Of a stretch of 10,169 nt of DNA, positions 1-6,528 are shown piece by piece (the first letter of the stretch is position 1; each line of letters begins with the position of its first letter). The translations under genes and the position numbers were made by a program. Location: assembly GCA_022361135.1 (NCBI GenBank), contig JAKSBM010000761.1:1-10169 (forward strand). The letters are read 5' to 3'. The notes under the pieces are model-generated. The model worked only from the letters and a program-made list of their open reading frames with translations, was not told the DNA's origin and made no database searches. Source of the stretch: Desulfobacterales bacterium (GTDB lineage: Bacteria; Desulfobacterota; Desulfobacteria; Desulfobacterales; Desulfobacteraceae).

Positions 1-599
1 ACAATCGCAAGAGCGTGACCCTGATGCACAAGGGCAATATCATGAAATTCACCGAAGGGGGATTCCGGGAATGGGGCTATGAACTGGCCCGGGAGGAATT
101 TCCGGATCAGGTGATCACCGAGTCCCAGCTTTGGGATGAATTCAAGGGGGAACTTCCCCCGGGCAAGGTGGTGCTCAAGGATCGCATTGCCGACATGATT
201 TTTGCCGAAGTCCTCATCCATCCCGAGGACTTTGAGGTCATTGCATCCCCCAACCTCAACGGAGATTATATCTCCGATGCCCTGGCCGCCCAGGTGGGGG
301 GATTGGGCATTGCACCGGGGGCCAATGTGGGCCGGGAATGTGCTGTTTTTGAAGCCACCCACGGCACTGCTCCGGACATTGCCGGACAGGACAAGGCCAA
401 CCCCTGCTCCCTGATTCTTTCCGGGGCCATGATGATGGATCACCTGGGCTGGCAGGCCGTGGGCGATCGCATCCGCAAGGGCGTGGCCCAGGCATTGGCC
501 GCCGGCCGGGTCACATCTGATCTGGCCGGACAAATCGACGGAGGAGAAGCCGTTCCATGTTCCGAATTCGCCGAAATCCTCAAGGAGGCCGTGGCCTAA
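1..599 (+). CDS. icd: Isocitrate dehydrogenase, C-terminal half (partial, predicted NAD-dependent)
   Basis: TCA-cycle enzyme that oxidatively decarboxylates isocitrate to 2-oxoglutarate in the cytoplasm. The 5' end lies outside the window. The reading frame is open from base 3, and the visible ~198 residues match the last half of the ~416-residue E. coli type enzyme without large gaps. Visible active-site landmarks are HKGNIMKFTEG (catalytic Lys, E. coli K230), LKDRIAD (D283), NLNGDYISD (D307, D311) and FEATHGTAP (H339). NLNGDYISD separates it from 3-isopropylmalate and homoisocitrate dehydrogenases. The NADP-specifying residues of E. coli (K344, Y345, V351, Y391, R395) are here Asp, Ile, Ala, Ser and Gly (codons 375-380, 396-398, 516-518, 528-530). 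That pattern is known from NAD-using members and NAD-engineered variants. The stop is TAA at 597-599 and comF begins in or right after its end. Identity is very secure; coenzyme choice is a strong inference. Confidence 0.96.
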   Translation, partial: NRKSVTLMHKGNIMKFTEGGFREWGYELAREEFPDQVITESQLWDEFKGELPPGKVVLKDRIADMIFAEVLIHPEDFEVIASPNLNGDYISDALAAQVGGLGIAPGANVGRECAVFEATHGTAPDIAGQDKANPCSLILSGAMMMDHLGWQAVGDRIRKGVAQALAAGRVTSDLAGQIDGGEAVPCSEFAEILKEAVA

Positions 600-1336
600 A
601 CCGCCTCCTTAGCATGGGTCTCAACGCAGCCCGGTCCCTGGTCTTCCCTGGCCGGTGCCCGGGCTGCTTTGCATATGCCCCGGATTCGCCCCTCTGTCTC
701 CGATGCCGTGAAAATCTGGTCCCCTTTGAATCCCCCCATTGCACCCTTTGCGGTCATCTTTTCCCCCGGGGTGGGGGAGAAGATCATCTTTGCACCCAAT
801 GCCTGGAAGCACCCCCGCCCCTGGGGAAGGTCAGGGCTGCCTTTGCCTACCAGGGAATCCTTCGCACCCTTTTGCCCCGGTTCAAGTACAATGCCCGCCT
901 TTCACCGGTCCGCGCCTTTGAAAAAGCCCTTTTCCATGCCCATGAAACCCATTTCGGGGAAGAAGAGGTGATCATGCCCGTTCCCCTGCACATGAAAAAA
1001 CTGCGGAAACGGGGATTTAACCAGGCCTATCTTTTGATTCGCAGCTTTCCAGATTTTTTCCGGGAGAAATATGGGCAGGATCCCCCCTGGACCATTGATT
1101 TCACCGCCATGGAACGGCGTCGTCACACCCCACCCCAGACCGGTTCCCATGTCCAGGCCCGTCACCGGAATATGGCCGGTGCCTTCGGGGTCCGGGACAA
1201 GGCCGCGGTGGAAGGGCGTCGGGTCCTACTCATCGACGATGTCTACACCACCGGGGCCACCTGCCAGGAGGCCGGACGGGCTTTGCTCCAGGCCGGCGCC
1301 GACGGCGTGGATGCCCTGGTTTTGGCCCGGGCGTAA
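557..1336 (+). CDS. comF: ComF-family phosphoribosyltransferase-like protein
   Basis: Cytoplasmic ComF/GntX-family protein, linked in other bacteria to handling of incoming DNA during natural transformation; its biochemical activity is not well settled. With the 557 start it is 259 aa. An N-terminal zinc-ribbon-like region carries four Cys pairs: CPGC (34/37), CLRC (47/50), CTLC (62/65) and CTQC (79/82). A type I PRTase fold follows, with PVPLHMKKLRKRGFNQA (~141-157), RRHTPPQTG (~188-196) and the PRPP-binding loop VLLIDDVYTTGAT (~223-235). Two starts are possible. ATG 557 has GGAGGAG 10 nt upstream but overlaps icd by 43 nt. ATG 614 gives 240 aa and places the first Cys at residue 15, closer to usual family length, but lacks a well-spaced ribosome site. 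Function is confident, start is not. Co-transcription with icd is likely from the overlap. Confidence 0.93.
   Translation: MFRIRRNPQGGRGLNRLLSMGLNAARSLVFPGRCPGCFAYAPDSPLCLRCRENLVPFESPHCTLCGHLFPRGGGEDHLCTQCLEAPPPLGKVRAAFAYQGILRTLLPRFKYNARLSPVRAFEKALFHAHETHFGEEEVIMPVPLHMKKLRKRGFNQAYLLIRSFPDFFREKYGQDPPWTIDFTAMERRRHTPPQTGSHVQARHRNMAGAFGVRDKAAVEGRRVLLIDDVYTTGATCQEAGRALLQAGADGVDALVLARA
582..610 (+). repeat. Inverted repeat at the icd/comF junction
   Basis: AAGGAGGC (582-589) and GCCTCCTT (603-610) form a perfect 8-bp stem around a 13-nt loop that contains the icd stop codon. The left arm is a near-perfect Shine-Dalgarno sequence, so in RNA it would be paired. No T-run follows, so it is not a standard intrinsic terminator. 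It could pause or stabilise the icd transcript or affect comF translation. The structure is seen directly; its function is a guess. Confidence 0.5.
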
Positions 1337-1416
1337 ACGGCGAATTCTTGCTGAATCCTTCTTTATTCCATGGGGCTTTCGAAGGTCGCCCTTGGCGATG
1401 GCCGAGGAAAAAAACT

Positions 1417-1446
1417 TTGTACTTTGGCCCTGACCTTCTGTATAAT
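1417..1446 (+). promoter_or_regulatory. Candidate sigma70-type promoter, far upstream of the sigma gene
   Basis: A perfect -10 hexamer TATAAT (1441-1446) lies 18 nt after TTGTAC (1417-1422, first three positions match the -35 consensus). An A-run at ~1407-1414 could act as an UP element. Transcription would start near 1453, giving a ~465-nt leader before the sigma gene at 1919, or a separate small RNA. A 7-bp inverted repeat (GAAGGTC 1381-1387, GACCTTC 1432-1438) partly overlaps the promoter and could be incidental. Confidence 0.45.
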
Positions 1447-1611
1447 TCATATTTAGGCCGGGGCTTCATTAAGAACCGGTTCCATGCCATGGGCTCCTGA
1501 TTCAATCCCCAAAACCCCGTGGCAGTTTGCAGAGGAGTCCAAGGAAAGATCTGCAAATCAGAAGGTTTCGTTTTCCAATTTAAATTCATGCGAATTTCAA
1601 AGGTTGACCAT

Positions 1612-1628
1612 GGGATATTTCCATGGCC
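1612..1628 (+). repeat. 17-bp shared element, copy A
   Basis: GGGATATTTCCATGGCC occurs here and again, exactly, at 6821-6837 upstream of the caspase gene. In this copy it forms most of a hairpin: CCATGGGA (1608-1615) pairs with TTCCATGG (1619-1626) around a 3-nt loop. It lies ~290 nt upstream of the sigma gene. It could be an operator or an RNA control element; only the identity and symmetry are observed. Confidence 0.5.
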
Positions 1629-1873
1629 CCGGGGGGGCTGGTTTTTGTCCGCCGGGGTGTCAGGTTAAAAATAAATTTTCTTTTCACTTCCGATTTATGG
1701 CAGTACCACGGCCCTCGGTGGGCATATTTACAAGGGTGATTCCATCCATGGGCTTGGCTGGCGGACGCTAGGGAGCAATCGGCGAATTTTTTCAATCCAC
1801 GGGGAAATGGCGATTTATTCCGGGGAATGGCCGGGGAAAGCGGCCTCCTCCGGCTGGAAATCCAGGGAAAAAA

Positions 1874-1903
1874 TTGAAAAATAAAATCAAGCTTCGATAT
1901 AAG
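1874..1903 (+). promoter_or_regulatory. Candidate promoter immediately upstream of the sigma gene
   Basis: TTGAAA (1874-1879) and TATAAG (1898-1903), 18 nt apart, each match the sigma70 consensus at five of six positions. Transcription would start near 1910, only ~9 nt before ATG 1919, so the message would be almost leaderless and miss the weak GAGATAGG ribosome-site-like stretch (1903-1910). Either the gene is expressed nearly leaderless from here, or this is a chance match in AT-rich DNA and the 1417-1446 promoter is used. Confidence 0.35.
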
Positions 1904-1918
1904 AGATAGGTTCATTCC

Positions 1919-2641
1919 ATGACAGAAGACGAGAAGCATCTGGTTCGGACCATCGCGACCCAGGTCTATTACAGATATTGCCACGGCTCAAATTTCATTT
2001 CCATGAGTCGGGAGGGGGCGTATCACCATGGCATTGTGGGCTTTCTCACGGCCAAGAAAGCCTATCGGAAAGAGACCGGTGTTCCCTTTGAAAAATGGGC
2101 GGCCATCAAGATCAGGGGAGCCATCATTGATGAGTTGCGGAAACGGGGCATGATCCGGCTTCCCCAGGAAAAGCAACGGTTGATCCGGGAATACACCCAT
2201 GCCAAAACCTTCCTCCTCCAGCGGGGGGAGTCGGCCTCGGTGGCAGACATTGCCGAATTCCTGGAATGGAGCCCCAAGCAGGTCATGGATGTGGAATTTG
2301 CCTTTGTTTCCATCGTCTACATGGGGGATAACCCGGCCCTGGAACCGGCCGATGACCAGGATGCCGAGCATTGGGTGAACTCCCGGCAATTGGCGGCAAC
2401 GATGCAGAAGTGCCTGGACGGCATTGAAAACCCAAGGGAAAAATTCATCTTTGTCCACAGGGTTTGGAATGAGCATCTGGGCAAGGCCTCAGCCGCCGGG
2501 GCCAAACTGAAGCGGGTGACCTTGAAAACACTGGGGGATCAGTTTGGATGCAGTGTGGAGAAAATCCGGCAGCATGAGTTGGCTGCCAAGCGGCAAATGC
2601 GGGAGTGTTTGGAAAAAAACGACATTCAAGTGAGAGGATAG
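1919..2641 (+). CDS. RNA polymerase sigma factor, sigma28/SigB-like (group 3)
   Basis: A 240-residue alternative sigma factor that directs RNA polymerase to a promoter subset. Region 2 spans ~8-80: the helix GAYHHGIVGFLTAKKAYR, then VPFEKWAAIKIRGAIIDELRKRG, the hallmark of the FliA/SigB group (compare FETYA..RIRGAMLDELR). Region 3 spans ~84-130, with VADIAEFLEWSPKQV. Region 4 spans ~175-233 and holds the helix-turn-helix VTLKTLGDQFGCSVEKIRQHE (~200-220). Having region 3 and lacking region 1.1 sets it apart from ECF and housekeeping factors. No flagellar gene is nearby, so a FliA role is unlikely. It is the first gene of an operon: the ZAS-like gene begins 2 nt after its stop, the usual place for a cognate anti-sigma factor. 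Region 2.1/2.2 (residues ~15-35) is somewhat divergent. The family call is secure; the regulon is unknown. Confidence 0.92.
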   Translation: MTEDEKHLVRTIATQVYYRYCHGSNFISMSREGAYHHGIVGFLTAKKAYRKETGVPFEKWAAIKIRGAIIDELRKRGMIRLPQEKQRLIREYTHAKTFLLQRGESASVADIAEFLEWSPKQVMDVEFAFVSIVYMGDNPALEPADDQDAEHWVNSRQLAATMQKCLDGIENPREKFIFVHRVWNEHLGKASAAGAKLKRVTLKTLGDQFGCSVEKIRQHELAAKRQMRECLEKNDIQVRG

Positions 2642-2643
2642 GT

Positions 2644-3216
2644 ATGAATGGGATCAGTTTAGATGAGGCCGTGGGGATTTGGTTTGGGAGCCGTCCCCCG
2701 GAGGGAGACCATCTGGCCCTGGAGACCCTGGACCAACTTTCCCTTACGAATGGCATGGCCACGGCTCCGGAGGCGGCCTTGAACCATCTGGCCACCTGCA
2801 GGGTCTGCATGGAAAAATGGGAGTGTTTCACCCTGGCCCGGCAAAAAAAGCAAGGGATTGAGCCGGAAGGGGAAATCATGGTGTATGGGCAATTGAAGGC
2901 TGCGGCCTCGGAATCCGAGGGCGCTGAAAAACTCAAGAGCCATTGCGGCCGGTTTGTCCTGGGCATCAGCAGGGAGGAGGGGGATGCACCCTTACATGGA
3001 TTGGTTTCGGGCCTGATTACCCTGGATGTGGTTTCGGATCGTCCCTTGGTGGAGGGGCGCCGGGTCCGGGGCCGGGATGCCGCCGGATCCATTTTCATGG
3101 ACAGTCGTATTCGGCGGGGCAAGGCCGCCGTGGAAACCCAGGGGCTGGATCAATATGATTTTTCCACCTGGACCCTGGCCATTTCAACCCCATGCGACAC
3201 GGGGGACAATGGCTAG
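2644..3216 (+). CDS. Putative soluble ZAS-like anti-sigma factor
   Basis: A 190-residue protein with no signal peptide or membrane segment. ATG 2644 is chosen because it lies 2 nt after the sigma stop, preceded by GAGAGGATAGG; the frame is open further upstream, but that part lies inside the sigma gene. The notable motif is H48-L-A-T-C52-R-V-C55 (codons 2785-2808) within a helical N-terminal ~60 residues. HX3CX2C is the zinc-binding signature of ZAS anti-sigma factors such as RsrA and ChrR. The remainder (~90-185) looks beta-rich, is not recognised, and could be a sensor or protease-recognition domain. Position, spacing and motif together suggest it holds the upstream sigma factor inactive. 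ZAS proteins usually partner ECF sigmas, so pairing with a sigma28-type factor would be unusual. It could instead be a sigma-linked regulator or activator. It shares an 8-nt overlap with the protease gene. Confidence 0.6.
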   Translation: MNGISLDEAVGIWFGSRPPEGDHLALETLDQLSLTNGMATAPEAALNHLATCRVCMEKWECFTLARQKKQGIEPEGEIMVYGQLKAAASESEGAEKLKSHCGRFVLGISREEGDAPLHGLVSGLITLDVVSDRPLVEGRRVRGRDAAGSIFMDSRIRRGKAAVETQGLDQYDFSTWTLAISTPCDTGDNG

Positions 3217-4192
3217 AACCTGGATTCTTTTTGAGGATGGAAGCCGGTATGCCATAGCCTGTAGAATCCGGCCCAAGATTCCGGATACCCATGGCCATGT
3301 CTCCGCCTACATTGTCCCCACCCCCGACTCCGACGGTTTTGTCACCGCGGCGGAGCTGGGGGTGAATGCGGCCCATGACTGGTGCTGGAAGAATAAATTG
3401 ATTTCAGAACCGGTGTCGGCGATTTTTGCCCTGGAGGGGCTGGACGGTCAGAATTCCTCCTTTTCCGGCCAGAGCGGGGGGATGTGCTTTGCCATTGCCT
3501 TTGCCCGCCAATACCTCAACAGCGGGGGGCCGGACATTGCAGCCACCGGGGTCATCGACGGCCTGGACCGGGTGACCGCCGTGGGGGGGATTCGGGGGAA
3601 AATCCAGGCCGCCCGGGGGGTGTTGAAGGCGGGGGATTATTTTTTCTATCCCCGGGCCAACCACAGCGAATTGGGCCCCCTGGACCTGGAACCGTTGCGG
3701 CAGAGGCAGATCCATTGCCACGCCGTTGACAGCATCACCGAGCTCATGTCCCTCTTGTTTGCCTCGGATTCCCGCATGGTTCCCCCTGGGCAGCCTGTGA
3801 ATGGCTGCTTGCCTGAACCCGGGGGAATGGCCGCCATGGGCAGACGGCTTTCCTCCATGCTTATTCCCCTGGCCATGGGAGTGGTGTTTGCCCTGGCCTT
3901 TACCCTCTGGCCGGATAGAATTACCGAGGAAGGAGGGGGGATACATCATTCCGGCCCGGGTGCATTTCATTCCCACCCCCCGCCCGCCCCGCCCCAACTT
4001 CCCCAAAAAACTGCCCTTGCAGGGCCCCTTCCTTCCATCCAAATGGAAATCCCCCCCCCAGTGCCACAGCTTTCCCACCCCATTCCAAAATCCCAACCCC
4101 GGTCCCGGGTAACCCGTCTTCCCCGGGTTCCCACCGGGAATGATTCCCGGAAAAATATTCTCCTGACCCTTGCGGATAAAGGCTTTGATTGA
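3209..4192 (+). CDS. Membrane-tethered Lon-family (S16) serine protease, ATPase-less
   Basis: A 327-residue protein. Residues ~25-185 form a Lon-type S16 peptidase domain with a Ser-Lys dyad: nucleophile S89 in GQSGG (compare GPSAG in Lon) and K131 in VGGIRGKIQAA (compare IGGLKEKLLAA). The 42-residue Ser-Lys spacing is close to 43 in E. coli Lon. No AAA+ ATPase domain and no N-terminal signal are present. One hydrophobic helix (~214-234, after R212 R213) would place the protease in the cytoplasm and the C-terminus outside. The ~90-residue tail (~243-327) is rich in Pro, with PPP stretches, and could span the periplasm. Start ATG 3209 overlaps the ZAS-like gene stop (ATGGCTAG), implying translational coupling; an upstream in-frame ATG at 3026 lies inside that gene and is unlikely. 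A role in cutting the anti-sigma or sigma partner is inferred from operon position. Family call is strong; substrate unknown. Confidence 0.85.
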   Translation: MARTWILFEDGSRYAIACRIRPKIPDTHGHVSAYIVPTPDSDGFVTAAELGVNAAHDWCWKNKLISEPVSAIFALEGLDGQNSSFSGQSGGMCFAIAFARQYLNSGGPDIAATGVIDGLDRVTAVGGIRGKIQAARGVLKAGDYFFYPRANHSELGPLDLEPLRQRQIHCHAVDSITELMSLLFASDSRMVPPGQPVNGCLPEPGGMAAMGRRLSSMLIPLAMGVVFALAFTLWPDRITEEGGGIHHSGPGAFHSHPPPAPPQLPQKTALAGPLPSIQMEIPPPVPQLSHPIPKSQPRSRVTRLPRVPTGNDSRKNILLTLADKGFD

Positions 4193-4199
4193 TTCCTTT

Positions 4200-4228
4200 T
4201 TCCAACGATTGCCTTTGCCGTTCCAACG
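4200..4228 (+). repeat. Direct repeat TTCCAACG, 21-bp period
   Basis: TTCCAACG occurs at 4200-4207 and 4221-4228 in the 224-nt gap after the protease gene. The period of 21 bp equals two helical turns, as expected for two protein-binding half-sites on one DNA face. It lies ~190 nt upstream of the lipoprotein gene. It may be an operator or chance; a degenerate CATGG-containing relative of the 17-bp element follows near 4247-4261. Confidence 0.3.
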
Positions 4229-4348
4229 TGTTAATTTTCCTTAATCCGAATATTTCATGGCAATTTGTTCACCGGTTGGCGGGGTGAGGGAGGGGTAAAT
4301 CCATCCATTCCATCTTTGTTCCTTGCAGCCCCCCAAAAAATCATTTTG

Positions 4349-4375
4349 TGAAATGTCCGGGCCAAATGCCGTCTA
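4349..4375 (+). promoter_or_regulatory. Weak sigma28-like promoter candidate upstream of the DUF4384 lipoprotein
   Basis: TGAA (4349-4352), exactly 15 nt, then GCCGTCTA (4368-4375) resembles the sigma28 pattern TAAA-N15-GCCGATAA: three of four and five of eight positions match, including the GCCG core. It is of interest only because this locus encodes a sigma28-type factor. The start would be ~35 nt before ATG 4417. A TATGAT (4374-4379) overlapping it lacks a well-spaced -35 box. Confidence 0.25.
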
Positions 4376-4416
4376 TGATTTAAGTCGTTCCATCGATGAT
4401 ACCACGGGAGGCAAGG

Positions 4417-6528
4417 ATGAAGGGATTTGGAAGGCAGATCTGCTCGGGAATTCTCCTCATGGGGCTCTGCCTGGGCTGTGCCCTGCCTCCCCCGCCCCTT
4501 AAGGTGTCTTCCCATATTCCCATATCCCAGGTCTTTTCCGCCATGGTGGCCCAGATGCGCAGCCAATATGATTTCCGGGGGCGGTCGATCCAGGTGTCCG
4601 ACCCGGGCTTTTTCCAGCAGCAAACCTTGATGCATCTACCGTTTTCTTCCTTTTTAAATGCCGTTACCTCGGCCGAGTTGACCCGGCAGGGCGGGCGGGT
4701 GAGCCTCCAGGAAATGGGGGAGAATCCCCTGCGGCTGGTGGGCAGTTACCTGGTGGGGGAGGAGGCTGTTCTGGTCACCCTGCGGTTGCGACAAATGGGG
4801 CTGTCCTCGGGGCAGGATCTGGCCGTGGTTTCCCGGCAGCTCCCCCGGGAAATGCTGGCCCCTGCATGGTTTGTCCCCGGCCTGTCCGGGGTGGCCCATG
4901 CCCTGGTCCGGAAGTTGGAATTGGTCTACCAGGGTGGGGAATCCATTGCCGTCCAGGTCCGTCCCTTTTCTTCCGATGATCCCAGCCATGCCCAATGGGC
5001 CCTGGGGGAGGCCATGGAAAAATACCTCCGGGATGCCCTGGCAGCCTCATCCATTTTTAAACCCGGGAATGGGGGCCCTGTTTCCTCCCACGCCCTTCTA
5101 AGGGGGGCCTTTGTCCCATGGGGATCGGGCTGGATGTTCCATGCCGCCCTGGTCCGGACCGAAGATCAAGTTCCCCTGGCCGGTGCCGAGGTGTGGGCGC
5201 CGGATTCCACGGTCCCCGAGCAGATGCGGCAACCGGGTGTGCGTTCCCTGGAGGGCCTATGTCGGAAGCTGGTCCTGGGGCTTGAAATGGCCCCGGGGCA
5301 ATTCCAGGGGGAGAATTCCGTGGTTTTTATTCCTCCCTTGGCCTTCCATGACAGGGACCAATCCGTGGTGGGACCCTTGAACGGGGAACTGATTTCCCGT
5401 TTGAAGAAGGAAATTCCAATTGTTTTGGGACTATCCGTGGCAGAAACCTTCCCCCCCAAGGGGGCTTGGTTGCTGCGGGGAAGCTATGGACGGGAAGGGG
5501 AAAATTTACGGGTCTCCATGGAAATGGGAACACAGGTAGCCGGCCGGGGTGCACCGCTTTGGTTTCGTTCCCAGGCCTACCTGGGTAAGACCTTTTACCA
5601 ACCGGATTGGTTTCAAGCGGATCTGGACGGCCATTTGGACTACGCCATGGTTGGGCTGGAAAGGGCGGTGGAAAGAAATTCAGCCTTGTCCCCTCCCGTT
5701 TCGGTGGCGTTTCCAGGGGGGGAGGTCGATGGTTCCATGGCCCGGTATTTATATGGTCATTTTCAGGATCGTTTAGGGAGATCCCATGTGTTTACCCTGG
5801 ATTTCCCGGGGCCCAATCCCGGGGGGCCGACTCCGGTTCTGTTGGAAGATGGAGCTGCTGGGGTTGGATTTAACAGGGACTTCCAGGGGGACGTCTATTC
5901 CCTTCGGGTCCAACATCGGCAACGGGGACGTACCGGGGTGGACGTTGAAATCGGCCTGGTGGACGGCAATGGGCAGGTTCAGGCATCCAGCCGGACCACG
6001 GCCCCCTTGTCCCCCACGGAGATTGCCCTTTTAGGGCGGGAACAGGGAGGGATGTCGCCTTCCCCATCGCCGGGGGCGAATTTGGTTCTTTCCACCCAGA
6101 AGGGACGGGGCAATCCGTCCTTTTTCCAGGGGGAAGGAATCACTTTCTTTGTCCGATCCGACCAGGATCTTTTTCTCCAGCTCTTTAACCGGGATGCCAC
6201 CGGCAATGTGTATCGCATTTACCCCAACGGCCATGACAATGGAAGTCAGGGCATGGTGGCCCACCAGACCCTGGCCCTGCCCCAGGGGATCTTTGACCAG
6301 GGGTTTCAGTTCAAGGTGGGGGCTCCCCTGGGGGAAGAGCAGGTGGTTGCATTTGCCTCGGACGTTCCCCTCCCGGACATCCCCGGGGCAGATATCCTGG
6401 AATCCGGCATGCTGCGGGTGGGAAGAAACCTGGACGAGATTCAGGCCTGGTTTGAACATTATACCCGGGCCCGGGGCATCTCCCTGGCCGTGGACACCAT
6501 TTCCTTGACCACCCGGGAGCGGCCTTGA
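4417..6528 (+). CDS. Large DUF4384 lipoprotein with four repeated N-terminal modules
   Basis: 703 residues from ATG 4417, chosen over ATG 4396 because GGGAGG sits 5 nt upstream and the protein then begins with a signal peptide. K2 and R6 precede a hydrophobic stretch ending LCLGC, with Cys21 the likely lipidated residue; the lipobox is not ideal. The mature part repeats a module of a beta strand, a helix of G..L...L type, and a pair of strands around L-L-R-G-S/A-Y/F. Repeat landmarks are at ~105-145, 226-265, 352-395 and 494-535, with leading strands at ~179, ~301 and ~429. This resembles CsgG/FlgO-like envelope domains. Residues ~575-655 form a DUF4384 domain (FVRSDQDLFLQLFNRD, VYRIYPNG, GEEQVVAFAS), a family commonly found with caspase-like peptidases. 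It likely acts at the periplasm or outer membrane, perhaps as partner or ligand-binding arm of the downstream caspase. DUF4384 is secure; the repeat assignment is tentative. Confidence 0.82.
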   Translation: MKGFGRQICSGILLMGLCLGCALPPPPLKVSSHIPISQVFSAMVAQMRSQYDFRGRSIQVSDPGFFQQQTLMHLPFSSFLNAVTSAELTRQGGRVSLQEMGENPLRLVGSYLVGEEAVLVTLRLRQMGLSSGQDLAVVSRQLPREMLAPAWFVPGLSGVAHALVRKLELVYQGGESIAVQVRPFSSDDPSHAQWALGEAMEKYLRDALAASSIFKPGNGGPVSSHALLRGAFVPWGSGWMFHAALVRTEDQVPLAGAEVWAPDSTVPEQMRQPGVRSLEGLCRKLVLGLEMAPGQFQGENSVVFIPPLAFHDRDQSVVGPLNGELISRLKKEIPIVLGLSVAETFPPKGAWLLRGSYGREGENLRVSMEMGTQVAGRGAPLWFRSQAYLGKTFYQPDWFQADLDGHLDYAMVGLERAVERNSALSPPVSVAFPGGEVDGSMARYLYGHFQDRLGRSHVFTLDFPGPNPGGPTPVLLEDGAAGVGFNRDFQGDVYSLRVQHRQRGRTGVDVEIGLVDGNGQVQASSRTTAPLSPTEIALLGREQGGMSPSPSPGANLVLSTQKGRGNPSFFQGEGITFFVRSDQDLFLQLFNRDATGNVYRIYPNGHDNGSQGMVAHQTLALPQGIFDQGFQFKVGAPLGEEQVVAFASDVPLPDIPGADILESGMLRVGRNLDEIQAWFEHYTRARGISLAVDTISLTTRERP

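Larger units (their letters stand above)
1337..1918 (+). other. 582-nt non-coding stretch / probable structured leader
   Basis: No convincing gene lies here. The longest + strand ORF (1484-1771, 95 codons) has no ribosome site and no protein-like pattern. The stretch contains the TATAAT promoter candidate and several inverted repeats: TCGCC/GGCGA (1386-1398), CCATGGGA/TTCCATGG (1608-1626, one G·U pair), CCCCGG/CCGGGG (1627-1632 with 1652-1657), GGCCG/CGGCC (1829-1845) and CTGGAAATCCAG (1854-1865). AT-rich patches occur at ~1662-1690 and 1868-1890. I tried to match known riboswitch cores (GEMM c-di-GMP/cGAMP type, cobalamin, TPP, SAM, glycine) and recognised none. A long 5' leader or small RNA is the best reading. 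Confidence 0.5.

Noticed and set aside
1484..1771. 95-codon + strand ORF between comF and the sigma gene
   Set aside because: No ribosome site and an implausible residue composition; it runs across several hairpins and the 17-bp element.
1700..1800. Possible c-di-GMP/cGAMP (GEMM) or other riboswitch in the sigma leader
   Set aside because: The conserved GEMM core and the signature boxes of other classes I know could not be found; left as an unclassified structured leader.
1919..2641. Flagellar sigma factor FliA
   Set aside because: Sequence is of the same group, but there are no flagellar or chemotaxis genes nearby and the operon partners (ZAS-like protein, S16 protease) point to another role.
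3026..3208. Upstream in-frame extension of the S16 protease to ATG 3026
   Set aside because: It would overlap the ZAS-like gene by ~190 nt and encodes a Gly/Pro/Trp-rich shadow; ATG 3209 gives a normal short overlap.
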